Source: Haloarcula ordinaria | Lineage (GTDB): Archaea > Halobacteriota > Halobacteria > Halobacteriales > Haloarculaceae | Reading direction: 5' to 3' | Assembly (NCBI RefSeq): GCF_029338275.1 | Contig: NZ_CP119789.1 | Location: 2,170,001 to 2,234,000 of the forward strand | DNA: 64,000 nt | Part shown: in pieces, positions 25,603 through 34,010 of the stretch | Position numbering within the stretch: position 1 is the stretch's first letter | How the letters are laid out: every line of letters starts with the position of its first letter | Program-made: the position numbers and the translations under genes | The notes under the pieces: generated by a model | What the model saw: only the letters and a program-made list of their open reading frames with translations | Told to the model about the DNA's origin: nothing | Databases searched by the model: none

Positions 25603-26499
25603 TCAGACCGACTGGAGGGCCGTCTCGTCCGGATGCTCGAACAGCGCTGCAACCTCCTGCGTGGTCTCCGTCCGCTCGTGTTCGTTCTCCAGGAGCACCG
25701 TCTCGCTCGGGAACAGCCGTTCGCCCAGTTCGAGCCCGTGGTCTCTGGCCGTCGACCCCGAGACGGTCAGGTAGACGCCGAGCCCTGTCTCGGCGATGTC
25801 TGCCTCCTCCTCCCGACCGCCGTTCGGGTAGGTGAAGGTGATGTCGTCGAGTGACTCCGTCCCGAGGACGGCCTCGACGAGGCGCTCGTAGCGCGGCGAG
25901 ATACACAGCTCGCCGGCGTAGTCGGCCACGAACTGGCGGTCCAGCGGTCGGTCCTGGGAGTCGACGATCTCCGGGGTCGCCAGGAGCGTGTGATAGACCG
26001 TGTCTCCCAGTCCGGTGACGACCCGGACGTCGGTGTCGAGTGGGTCGATTCGGTCGTTTATCTCGGCGATGCTGGTCAGCGGTTCCGGACGCAGCTGTAC
26101 GACCTCTTCGAGGACGAGGTCCGCGCTGTCGAACCCGAGCGCGAACTCGTGGGTCCGGAGGGCCCGGAACGGCTCCTCCCGACCGACGAGCTGGACGTCG
26201 CCGTGCTCAGTCGGCACGGTGACGCTGTCGAAGACGACACGCCGGGGCATCCCGTCCCGGTCGTCTCGAAGGAGCGTGAACTCCGGTTCGGACGGGTCGT
26301 CGAGCGAGGAGTACTCGGCGAGTCGCTGGTAGACGGGGTCGGGGGCGGTCTGTTTGTCCTTCGTGACCGCCTTCTCGTACTGGAGCGTCGAGATGATGTC
26401 GTCGGCCAGCTCGGTCTCCCCGGTCCGAGTGGCGAGCCGTTCGAGCACGGCTTCGAGGGGGCGTCCCTTCCTCGGGACGGCCACTCTGGTCGTCGTCAT
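25603..26499 (-). CDS. HisG-like protein of unknown function
   Basis: 298 aa from ATG 26499 (MTTTRVAVPRKGRPLEAVLE), which resembles the start of ATP phosphoribosyltransferase (RIAIPNKGRL). The last third (DIAETGLGVYLTVSGSTARDHGLELGE then ETVLLEN) mirrors the HisG ADAIVDIVSTGSTLRANGL region. The middle is longer and different, so it may be a divergent HisG-fold (type II periplasmic-binding) protein and not the histidine enzyme. No histidine genes are near. It lies 42 bases downstream of the coiled-coil gene on the same strand, so the two are likely an operon. Confidence 0.5.
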   Translation of the reverse strand: MTTTRVAVPRKGRPLEAVLERLATRTGETELADDIISTLQYEKAVTKDKQTAPDPVYQRLAEYSSLDDPSEPEFTLLRDDRDGMPRRVVFDSVTVPTEHGDVQLVGREEPFRALRTHEFALGFDSADLVLEEVVQLRPEPLTSIAEINDRIDPLDTDVRVVTGLGDTVYHTLLATPEIVDSQDRPLDRQFVADYAGELCISPRYERLVEAVLGTESLDDITFTYPNGGREEEADIAETGLGVYLTVSGSTARDHGLELGERLFPSETVLLENEHERTETTQEVAALFEHPDETALQSV

Positions 26500-26540
26500 T
26501 GTCGAGACCAGAGCGGGGGTCGGTAAAACGGGTTCGGTTG

Positions 26541-27713
26541 CTAGTTGCCGCCGATGACAGACGAGAGCTGCTCCCGCCACTCGTTGAGCTCCTCGATGTC
26601 GGACTCGAGACTCGAGAGGCGGTCGTCGATCTCGCCCTCCCCGATCTCGTCGCGCACTTCCTCGATGTCCGCCTCGACCGACTCGACCCACTCGTTCATA
26701 TCGTCGAGTGACTCCTCGAGTTCGTCGAGCTCGGTGCTCACCTCGGCGACCTCACCAGACGTGCTGTCGGCCGTGCTCCTGGCCTCCTCGGCTGTCGACT
26801 TCGCCGCCTGAATCTCCGTCTCGTACTCCTCGAGGTCGGACTCGAAGGTGTCCAGTCGCTCGCTGAACTCCGCTATCAGTTCCTCGCCGGTCCCGTGCTC
26901 CTCGAGGAACTCTTCGAGGGCGTCGGTGTAGGCTCGCAGGTCCGCGATGTCGGTCTGCATGCGCTGGATGCGGGCGGTGTTCGCGCCGCTCGACTGGTCC
27001 TCGGAGACGGCGTCGAGCGCTCGCTTGAGCATCTTGACGTCGTCGGCCGACACGTTGTCCTGCCGGATCTCCGCTGCCATCGCGGCGACGACGCTGCCGC
27101 CTTCGACGTCGACCGCCGCTCCCTCCGCTTCGCCCTCGTCCTCGTCCTCGCTCGTTGCCGTTTCTGCTTCGGCTACCTGTTCGCTGTTCCCGCTCGGGTC
27201 CGCGAGCTCGAGCGTCGAGACGTCTTCGTCGTCTTCGCTCTCCGCTTCGTCCTCGTCTTCCAGTCCCGGCATGTTCTCCGAGTCCCCGGAGATGACGTCC
27301 TTGATGGCGTCGTCGGTACTCCCGACGATTGCGTCTTCGTCGCCGTCGAACGGTGGGTCGACGTTCTCGATGGTGGGTTCGGTGAGGAACTTCTCGATGT
27401 CGTCCGTGCCCGTCGCTCGAATCCCGTAGACTGTCGTGTACTCGCTCTCCGGTTCAAGCTCCTTCTCGAAGGTTATCCGGTCGTCCGTGATGTCCCAGTA
27501 CTCGCTGCCGTACTCCGGGTGGAACCCGAGGTCCTCGACGGCCACGTCCTCGGGGACGGTGTCGACAAGCCGAATCGTGACGGCTTCCGTTCGGTTCGAT
27601 ACGACGTTGAACGCGATTGCAGGTACCGGAAAATCGTCTTCCTCGAACCGCTTCGTGACGGTCACGCCGTCCGAGGACGCGGTGACCTCCTCGTACGTTT
27701 GCGAGTCGCTCAT
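26541..27713 (-). CDS. Coiled-coil haloarchaeal protein with N-terminal beta domain
   Basis: 390 aa from ATG 27713 (MSDSQTYEE); an upstream in-frame TTG at 27734 is less likely. Residues 1-110 form a beta-rich domain (VTVTKRFEEDDFPVPAIAFNV, RLVDTVPEDVAVEDLGFHPEYG). A very acidic linker (about 120-215, runs of Asp/Glu) leads to a long coiled coil (about 235-390, heptads such as LEEYETEIQAAKSTAEEA). No membrane helix. It may be a scaffold or a chromosome/cell-structure protein. It pairs with the HisG-like gene downstream. Confidence 0.65.
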   Translation of the reverse strand: MSDSQTYEEVTASSDGVTVTKRFEEDDFPVPAIAFNVVSNRTEAVTIRLVDTVPEDVAVEDLGFHPEYGSEYWDITDDRITFEKELEPESEYTTVYGIRATGTDDIEKFLTEPTIENVDPPFDGDEDAIVGSTDDAIKDVISGDSENMPGLEDEDEAESEDDEDVSTLELADPSGNSEQVAEAETATSEDEDEGEAEGAAVDVEGGSVVAAMAAEIRQDNVSADDVKMLKRALDAVSEDQSSGANTARIQRMQTDIADLRAYTDALEEFLEEHGTGEELIAEFSERLDTFESDLEEYETEIQAAKSTAEEARSTADSTSGEVAEVSTELDELEESLDDMNEWVESVEADIEEVRDEIGEGEIDDRLSSLESDIEELNEWREQLSSVIGGN

Positions 27714-27794
27714 ATGTGCTACTGCGTAAGTCAACGCTCTTAAAGTTACGTGCCGATTCTCCGAAAAGAGAATTGCAGCACGGCGGTCGCCCCG

Positions 27795-28625
27795 TTACAG
27801 GTCGACTCGGTCGCCGATTTCGATGATCTCCAGCGAGCCGGGATACTCGAAGCTGTTCGCGTGGTTGTGGAGCACAGTCGGTTCGGTGGTCATCCCCTTC
27901 CACATGTCCCAGTGAGTGGGGAGCAGCGTGTCGAGCTGAAGCTCGTTAGCCGCTTCGATAATCATGTTCTCGTCGTTGTACCACTTCGTGCGCGTCGGCT
28001 CGCCGGTCTCTTTGTCGGGAATCATCCCGACGGTACCGAACGCGAGGACGCCGAGGTCGATGTCGTACCGCTCACCCACGTCCGCGAACGCCCCAGGCCG
28101 GGCGTCGCCGCCGTGGAAGAACGTTCCTGACGCGTGCTCGAAGACGAACGATACCGGGTGCTCGGCGTCCGGGTCGTTGGCTGGTTCGACGTGGACCGTC
28201 AGATCGCCGAGTTCCAGCGTGTCGCCCTCCGCGACCTCGTGCAGTTGGTCGTCGGTTACCGCCCAGTTGTCCAGCCACGCTTCATCGCTGATGACGTCGT
28301 GGCCGCTGTCGGTGGTGTAGTAGTCGGCGTTCGTGCCGGCGAGGATGGGTGCCTGCGACGGCCCGTGGACGTGGTCCGTGTGCTCGTGGGTTCCGAGGAC
28401 AGCGTCGGCTTCGAGCACGTCCTCCGGGTTGAACGGCACCGGGACCATCCGGACGGTACGCGGTGGGTCGCCGATGCCCAGGTACGGGTCGACGAACACC
28501 GTCGTCCCGCCGCTGGATTTCAGTACGAAGCCGTTACAGCCGAGGTACCAGATGGCCAGTCCGTCGGGGTCGGCGTCTTCGACCGCACGGGGGAGCCAGT
28601 CGTCCCAGTCGGAGTCTACGGGCAT
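27795..28625 (-). CDS. Metallo-beta-lactamase-fold hydrolase (UlaG-like)
   Basis: 276 aa. WYLGCNGFVLKSSGGTTVFVDPYL opens the fold, HEHTDH (80-85) is the zinc-binding HxHxDH motif, and FFHGGDARPG plus a late THWD provide the other ligands. This set fits UlaG-like (L-ascorbate-6-phosphate lactonase family) MBL proteins common in archaea. Cytoplasmic; substrate unknown. Confidence 0.82.
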   Translation of the reverse strand: MPVDSDWDDWLPRAVEDADPDGLAIWYLGCNGFVLKSSGGTTVFVDPYLGIGDPPRTVRMVPVPFNPEDVLEADAVLGTHEHTDHVHGPSQAPILAGTNADYYTTDSGHDVISDEAWLDNWAVTDDQLHEVAEGDTLELGDLTVHVEPANDPDAEHPVSFVFEHASGTFFHGGDARPGAFADVGERYDIDLGVLAFGTVGMIPDKETGEPTRTKWYNDENMIIEAANELQLDTLLPTHWDMWKGMTTEPTVLHNHANSFEYPGSLEIIEIGDRVDL

Positions 28626-28707
28626 ACGCTTGACTGCTCGCGGCGCGGGTTAAGTCGTTACGGACCCCGGGCAGTCGGATGTCCGGACGTGGGGGAGTAG
28701 CCGAAAA

Positions 28708-29106
28708 TCAGTCCTGGCAGCAGCCGCCGGCCTTCCCGCCGAAGTCGACGGTCAGTTCCGCGGAGACGAGCTCGTTGAGTTCCTGCAGGCGGAGTTCGAG
28801 CTCGTTCTGGGCTTCGAGATATTCGCTCATCACGGGCATCCCGTGCAGCTCCTCCTGGGCCGACTGCACCTTCCGGAGGTCCTCCTGGGACGCGCGGCCG
28901 GTCTGTCGGGCGAGCATGTACTCTTCGCGGATCTGTTCGAACTCCTGGATGGCGTCCTGCGCTTCCTCGTCGGCTTCGACCGCCGCCTTGGCCTCCTGGT
29001 AGCGCTGGTACACCGGCAGTTCGGCGATGGCCTCACCGAACTCGCTTGCGAGCTGGTCGACCCGGTCGCCGTCTGCTTCGGTCGGGGTATCGGACTCGAT
29101 GCTCAT
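28708..29106 (-). CDS. YlbF/YmcA-family protein
   Basis: 132 aa from ATG 29106 (MSIESDTPTE). Almost wholly helical: LASEFGEAIAELPVYQRYQEAKAAVEAD and FEQIREEYMLARQTG fit the YlbF/YmcA fold known in Bacillus from RNase Y control. It ends GGKAGGCCQD, a Gly/Cys tail also seen in haloarchaeal homologues and perhaps metal-binding. Divergent from dph2. Role in haloarchaea not known. Confidence 0.75.
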   Translation of the reverse strand: MSIESDTPTEADGDRVDQLASEFGEAIAELPVYQRYQEAKAAVEADEEAQDAIQEFEQIREEYMLARQTGRASQEDLRKVQSAQEELHGMPVMSEYLEAQNELELRLQELNELVSAELTVDFGGKAGGCCQD

Positions 29107-29190
29107 TACCGGCGGCTTGGGACTCGCGCTGTATGAACCTGCCGAAGCCGTGTGGTATCGAGACACGGCCACCGGTCCGAAGCGCGGAGG

Positions 29191-29197
29191 TTTTACG
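29191..29197 (+). promoter_or_regulatory. TATA-like box of dph2
   Basis: TTTTACG is centred about 27 bases before ATG 29221, fitting a leaderless haloarchaeal transcript. Confidence 0.4.
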
Positions 29198-29220
29198 CCC
29201 CCAGCCGGTATCCGTGGCTA

Positions 29221-30267
29221 ATGAGCCAGGAACGGACCGAGGGCGACCTCCGCAACACGGGCCTCTCGCTGAAGCACGACCGCGAGTGGGACTACGAACT
29301 CGACCGCATCGTCGACGCGGTCCAGGAGCGTGACGCTGCAACTGTCGGCCTCCAGTTCCCCGAGGGGCTGAAGCGCCGGGGTCCGGCCGTCGCCGACGAC
29401 CTCCGGGCGGAACTTCCCGACCACGTGCAGGTGATGATATCGGGCCAGCCGTGTTACGGCGCCTGTGATCTCGACACCTACCTGATGCGACGGACCGACG
29501 TGTTCGTCCACTTCGGCCACTCCCCGATGAAGGAGTCCGAGAAGATAATCTACGTCCCGCTGTTCTCGAACGTCGACGTCTTCCCCATCATGGAGCAGGC
29601 CCACGCGGAGGAACTCGCACCACCCGAGGAGGACCCCGACGTGGGGCTGGTGACCACGGCCCAGCACATGAACAAGTTCGGCGAGATGCGTGAGTGGCTC
29701 GAAGACCGCGGCTACGAGGTCCACACGCGCAAGGGTGACGACCGCCTCACCCACGAGGGACAGGTGCTGGGCTGTAACTACGCCTCCGCCGACGTCGACG
29801 CCGACCAGATTCTCTACGTCGGCGGCGGGAAGTTCCACCCGCTCGGCCTCGCGATGGAACACCCCGATAAGAAGGTCATCATCGCCGACCCGGTCAACAA
29901 CGCGCTGACCATCGCCGACACGGAGCAGTTCATGAAGCAGCGCTACGCCTCGGTCCACAAGGCGATGGACGCCGAGACGTGGGGCGTCATCTTCTGTACG
30001 AAGATAGGGCAGGGTCGCTGGGAGCAGGCCCAGGAGATCGTCGAGAACAACGACGACGCCTACATCATCACGATGGACGAAGTGACCCCGGACCGTCTGA
30101 CGAACTTCGGGATGGACGCCTACGTCAACACCGGCTGTCCGCGCATCACGACCGACGACGGGCCGCAGTTCAAGAAGCCGATGCTCACGCCCGGCGAGTA
30201 CGAGATCGCCATCGGCGAGAAACCGCTCGAATCGCTCGAGTTCGACACCTTCCACGGGACCTGGTAG
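29221..30267 (+). CDS. dph2: Diphthamide biosynthesis enzyme Dph2
   Basis: 348 aa. Contains LQFPEGLKRRGPAVADDL, SGQPCYGACDL, HFGHSP and the C-terminal NTGCPRI signature of archaeal Dph2. Cysteines for the unusual 4Fe-4S cluster are visible at Cys78 (or Cys82), Cys185 and Cys306. It transfers 3-amino-3-carboxypropyl from SAM to the histidine of elongation factor 2, the first step to diphthamide. Start at 29221 is favoured by the promoter spacing; an upstream in-frame start at 29152 is not needed. Cytoplasmic housekeeping gene. Confidence 0.93.
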   Translation: MSQERTEGDLRNTGLSLKHDREWDYELDRIVDAVQERDAATVGLQFPEGLKRRGPAVADDLRAELPDHVQVMISGQPCYGACDLDTYLMRRTDVFVHFGHSPMKESEKIIYVPLFSNVDVFPIMEQAHAEELAPPEEDPDVGLVTTAQHMNKFGEMREWLEDRGYEVHTRKGDDRLTHEGQVLGCNYASADVDADQILYVGGGKFHPLGLAMEHPDKKVIIADPVNNALTIADTEQFMKQRYASVHKAMDAETWGVIFCTKIGQGRWEQAQEIVENNDDAYIITMDEVTPDRLTNFGMDAYVNTGCPRITTDDGPQFKKPMLTPGEYEIAIGEKPLESLEFDTFHGTW

Positions 30268-30344
30268 CGACTCCTGTTCGGCTCCTCGTTCCGGCCTTCG
30301 AAGCAGCGACCGTACCAGTGTATTACCGATGCGCATTCCCAAAC

Positions 30345-30355
30345 CTTTTTGCATG
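30345..30355 (+). promoter_or_regulatory. TATA-like box of METTL5-like methylase gene
   Basis: CTTTTTGCATG lies 21-31 bases before ATG 30376, the usual TATA spacing for leaderless transcription. Confidence 0.35.
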
Positions 30356-30375
30356 AATCAGGTGTATCTGAACTG

Positions 30376-31002
30376 ATGCCGACGAAGAGCGCCCTCGCCC
30401 AGCAACTCGCCGTCGTCGCCGGGTTCGAGAACCCACGGGCCAGCCTGGAACAGTATCGGACGCCACCCGACCTGGCGGCTCACCTCGTCCACACGGCGGA
30501 CCTCCAGGGCGACGTCGAGGGCCGAACCGTCGTTGACCTCGGCTGTGGAACCGGGATGCTCGCGCTCGGCGCGGCGCTCCGGTCGCCCGAGACTGTCGTC
30601 GGGCTGGACATCGACCCGGCCCCGCTCGCGACGGCACGACAGAACGAGCGGAAGGTCGGGTCGACCACCTCCGTCTCGTGGGTGCGCGGGGACGCCACCG
30701 CGGCGCCGCTTTGTCCGCCCGTCGAGGAGACGACGGTCGTGATGAACCCGCCGTTCGGGGCGCAGTCGGGGAACGAGCACGCGGACCGGCAGTTCCTGGA
30801 GACGGCCGCCGAACTCTCGGGCGTCTCCTACTCGGTCCACAACGAGGGGAGCCGGGAGTTCGTCGAGGCGTTCGCCGCCGACAACGCTGGCGAGGTGACC
30901 CACGCCTTCGAGACGGAGTTCGAACTGCCCCGGCAGTTCGACTTCCACGACGACGACCGGCGGGTCATCACGGCCGAAGTGTTCCGCATCGACTGGCAGT
31001 GA
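30376..31002 (+). CDS. METTL5-like RNA N6-adenine methyltransferase
   Basis: 208 aa from ATG 30376. EQYRTPPDLAAHLVHTA precedes the SAM-binding motif VVDLGCGTGMLALGAAL; VVGLDIDPAPL follows, and NPPFGAQSGNEHADRQFL carries the N/DPPF/Y catalytic motif of N6-adenine methylases. The set and length fit archaeal COG2263/METTL5 homologues that methylate small-subunit rRNA. Cytoplasmic. Same strand as dph2, 108 bases apart, with its own TATA-like box. Confidence 0.85.
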   Translation: MPTKSALAQQLAVVAGFENPRASLEQYRTPPDLAAHLVHTADLQGDVEGRTVVDLGCGTGMLALGAALRSPETVVGLDIDPAPLATARQNERKVGSTTSVSWVRGDATAAPLCPPVEETTVVMNPPFGAQSGNEHADRQFLETAAELSGVSYSVHNEGSREFVEAFAADNAGEVTHAFETEFELPRQFDFHDDDRRVITAEVFRIDWQ

Positions 31003-31003
31003 C

Positions 31004-32662
31004 TCACTCCGGGCGCTGGTCGGTCTGATAGCGCGCGATGTTCACGCGCGTCCCGTTCTGCGAGACGTAGAGTCGCGACCGGTTGCGCTCGAAGGTTAGC
31101 CCACCGATGTCGGCCGTCGTCGTGTTCGTCGGCACCGGTCCGACACCGAGCGTTTCGTTACCGCGCCGCACTTCGAGCAGGAACCCCTCTTCGGTCGGCT
31201 GGACGGTCACGTTCCGGCCGTCGATGGTCGCCGCCGGCGTCGATGGGGGCGATTCGAACACCGGCTCGGGCTCGCCCCCCTCCCGACGGAGCTGGACCCG
31301 ATAGACCGTGTCGTTACCGAGGACGACCCATCCGGTCCGGTTCGCGACGATGCGTTCGCGCCAGCCCAGCCCGCCGACGATGACCGTCGCCCGTCCGTTC
31401 AGGGCCAGCCGTCCCTTCTGGACGACTGGCAGCCACGTGTCCCGCGTGTCGCTCGCGACGATGATGCCACTCTCGCTGACCAGGGTGCGGTCCGTCTCGA
31501 CCGGTGTCCAGATTCCCGCCGCGTACTCGTTCCGGACGTTCTCGTCGTAGGTGACGACGTAGTCCCGAACCGTGATTCCGTCGTCGGGAACCTGCTCGGG
31601 ACCGATTGTGACCACGCTGGTGGGGACGGCCGCGAGCGCGAGCGCACCGAGGACCACGACGAGTGCAAGGGTTGCCAGCGAGGCGCTCGGTCGCTCGAAC
31701 CCGACTGCGAGTGGCTGGTCGACGTCAGAGACGGCGAGTGCCACCAGGAGCGCAAGCAGGAACACCCCGGCCGTCCCGAGCCAGCGAAACAGCGTGAACC
31801 GGCCCCCGCCGAGCGGGACGTAGATGGCCCAGAGTCCCTGGAAGACGGCGAAGACGAGTGCGGCGAAGAAGACGCGGGGGACCCTCGGCTGGGTCTCTCG
31901 CCGCCGGAGCAACCAGATTGCGAGCACGACGCCGGCGACCATCCCGACGGCGTGGCCCTGGATAGCGATGTCGGCCCACCACGGGGAGACGAACTGCTGG
32001 CGGGCCCTGGCGGTGAACTCAGGGAATCTGAGCGTCGCGACGACGAGGTCGACGATTCGGTTCGCGAGCAGTGCGGCCAGGAAGAGCGTCGGCCGCGCCA
32101 CGAGTGCGAATCCAGCCAGCGCGAAGACGACCCCGGAGAACCCGACGACGGGACCGATGGCGAACAGCGCGGTGAAGAGCCCGACGGCGACCGCCGCCAG
32201 GGGAACCGCGAGTATCCTGGCAAAGGGGTTCGTGCGCAGCGACGTGAACGTCTGGACACCGCGCCGCGTCGGATAGTGGCCCCAGGCGTACTCGACGACG
32301 GTTCCGAACACGAGCGTCCCGAGCAGGTTCCCGATGAGATGGCCCAGCCCGTCGTGCGTGAACGCGCTGGTCAGTATCCCGAGCGGGTAGAAGTAGGACC
32401 ACGTCCGGAACGGGGTGACGAGCGGGTGCGGATGCCACCACGCGCCCTGGACGAAGAAGTAGACGGCGAGGAGGCCGGCCATAGTCACGAGCGTCCCCCA
32501 CGGCACACCCAGGAGGAGCCGTGCGCGGACGGCATCCGGAACAGTGACGCCGGCGAACCGTCGCAACCCGACGGCCGTCCCGAGGAGGACGAGTACGACG
32601 ACACCCGCGCGGAGCGGCAGCCCGGCGATCACGCTCGGCAACTCCGGCGTCGCCTGTATCAT
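31004..32662 (-). CDS. Rhomboid-family intramembrane serine protease
   Basis: 552 aa. Polytopic N-terminal two-thirds with GHLIGNLLGTLVFG, the catalytic GFSGVVFALAGFAL (GxSG serine) and the later helix IQGHAVGMVAGVVLA holding the catalytic His. The last 200 residues, after a helix ending in GALALAAVPTSVVTIG, form an extracellular beta-rich domain of unknown role. Such tails are common in haloarchaeal rhomboids. Convergent with the METTL5-like gene, with one base between the two stops. Substrates unknown. Confidence 0.88.
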   Translation of the reverse strand: MIQATPELPSVIAGLPLRAGVVVLVLLGTAVGLRRFAGVTVPDAVRARLLLGVPWGTLVTMAGLLAVYFFVQGAWWHPHPLVTPFRTWSYFYPLGILTSAFTHDGLGHLIGNLLGTLVFGTVVEYAWGHYPTRRGVQTFTSLRTNPFARILAVPLAAVAVGLFTALFAIGPVVGFSGVVFALAGFALVARPTLFLAALLANRIVDLVVATLRFPEFTARARQQFVSPWWADIAIQGHAVGMVAGVVLAIWLLRRRETQPRVPRVFFAALVFAVFQGLWAIYVPLGGGRFTLFRWLGTAGVFLLALLVALAVSDVDQPLAVGFERPSASLATLALVVVLGALALAAVPTSVVTIGPEQVPDDGITVRDYVVTYDENVRNEYAAGIWTPVETDRTLVSESGIIVASDTRDTWLPVVQKGRLALNGRATVIVGGLGWRERIVANRTGWVVLGNDTVYRVQLRREGGEPEPVFESPPSTPAATIDGRNVTVQPTEEGFLLEVRRGNETLGVGPVPTNTTTADIGGLTFERNRSRLYVSQNGTRVNIARYQTDQRPE

Positions 32663-32735
32663 TCAGGTGGCACTGGGACCGGCGACGGTTTAGCATTGAC
32701 GCCACGCACGGCGGAAAATCCGAGCTCTCGCGCCG

Positions 32736-33155
32736 TCAGAACAGTCCGATGCCGACGCTGTACGGCCAGGCCGTCCCCGAGACGGCGAGCAGGACGAACG
32801 CGCCGCCGGCCATCGCGACGTTCTTCAGGAACTGGGTCATCTCGTCCTGTTTCTGTTCCTCGGGCGCGGCCCAGAAGTCGTGCATCGTCAGTGCCGACAC
32901 GACGAGGAACGTCGCGAGCGCACCGGCCGCGACGACGGGGAAGGCACCGAGGATGAGCAACAGGCCGCTGAACACCAGCAGCCCGCCACTGACGTACACC
33001 GACAGTCCAGGGGCGGGCAGCCCCTTCATCTCGGCGTAGGGAATCAGCTGCTCGCCGTTCTGGAAGTGGTTCAGGCCCATGAACGCCAGCAGGCCACCGA
33101 ACAGCACGCGGCCGACGAGGAACGCCTCGGGCGCACCCGCAGTCTCGAACGCCAT
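32736..33155 (-). CDS. DoxX-family membrane protein
   Basis: 139 aa with four hydrophobic helices. FLVGRVLFGGLLAFMGLNHFQNGEQLIPYAEMKGLPAPGLSVYVSGGLLV is the DoxX/SURF4-like signature. Family members are linked to redox or thiol stress and sit in the cytoplasmic membrane. It is divergent from an HxlR regulator gene, the usual arrangement for regulator and target. Confidence 0.85.
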   Translation of the reverse strand: MAFETAGAPEAFLVGRVLFGGLLAFMGLNHFQNGEQLIPYAEMKGLPAPGLSVYVSGGLLVFSGLLLILGAFPVVAAGALATFLVVSALTMHDFWAAPEEQKQDEMTQFLKNVAMAGGAFVLLAVSGTAWPYSVGIGLF

Positions 33156-33291
33156 CAGGCGCTCACCGCCGGGGTCGCAGTGGTCGCCGAGCGAATCGAT
33201 CTGTGATTGACAGGTGGTTTCATCACGTTACCTGATTCGAATCCGAACCTATATATCGATTCCCGGACATAGACGATACCAGGTAGCACCG

Positions 33292-33639
33292 ATGTCATCA
33301 GAAGTATTCTCAGACGCGGTAGAGGACGAAGCGGGCCCGTGTGCGGTCGTCGAGTCGCTCGAACAGATCGGGTCCCGGTGGCGACTCGTGGTCCTCCACG
33401 AACTCCAGAACGGAGAGCGCAGATTCAACGAACTCAAACGGGCGACGGACGCGAGCTCGCGGACGCTCTCCCGCGTCCTCGACGACCTCCAGGAGACCGA
33501 TTTCGTCCAGCGACGGCTCGAGGAAGACGCGCCAGTGGCGACCTACTACACGCTAACCCCGAAAGGACATTCGCTCTGTCCGGTCTTCGACGAGATCGAG
33601 GACTGGGCCGACGAGTGGCTCGCCCAGGGCCCCGAGTGA
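33292..33639 (+). CDS. HxlR-family winged-helix regulator
   Basis: 115 aa from ATG 33292. CAVVESLEQIGSRWRLVVLHEL, ERRFNELKRATDASSRTLSRVLDDLQ and YYTLTPKGHSL are the HxlR helix-turn-helix and wing. Cys17 or so lies in the position of the redox-sensing Cys of many HxlR proteins. The intergenic stretch with CCTATATATCG (about 33246-33259) likely holds its promoter and the DoxX operator. Confidence 0.87.
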   Translation: MSSEVFSDAVEDEAGPCAVVESLEQIGSRWRLVVLHELQNGERRFNELKRATDASSRTLSRVLDDLQETDFVQRRLEEDAPVATYYTLTPKGHSLCPVFDEIEDWADEWLAQGPE

Positions 33640-33682
33640 CGGAACACAGGATTTTCCACCCCCCGGTCCGAACACTACGACA

Positions 33683-34009
33683 ATGGGAGTCCGGCCACCA
33701 AGCGACGACAACGACGAACCAGACGTCATCGAGTTCGGTATCGCAGCGCTGGACGGCAAACTGCCCAGCGACGAACTGACGTACCCAGCGACCGCCGACG
33801 AGGTTCGCGACCTCGCCGGCACCATCGAGGTCCCGTACGACCCGGCCGGACACACGATGACGGTGGGAGACGCGCTGGACGAGTCGACCGAGCGGCACTT
33901 CGAGACCGAGCAGGACCTGCTCAACGCGCTCCATCCGGTCTTCGAGCGAAAACGGCTCTCCGGTGGGACCAGTCTCCTCTCGCAGCTGCGGTCGCTCGTC
34001 CCCTTCTGA
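33683..34009 (+). CDS. Haloarchaeal DUF5789-like protein
   Basis: 108 aa. DVIEFGIAALDGKLPSDELTYPATADEVRDLAG and DALDESTERHFETEQDLLNALHPVF recall the short DUF5789/DUF2795-like haloarchaeal family (YPAT..E, then a helical C-half). Acidic and soluble, of unknown function. Separated by two bases from the convergent AglJ-like gene. Confidence 0.6.
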   Translation: MGVRPPSDDNDEPDVIEFGIAALDGKLPSDELTYPATADEVRDLAGTIEVPYDPAGHTMTVGDALDESTERHFETEQDLLNALHPVFERKRLSGGTSLLSQLRSLVPF

Positions 34010-34010
34010 C

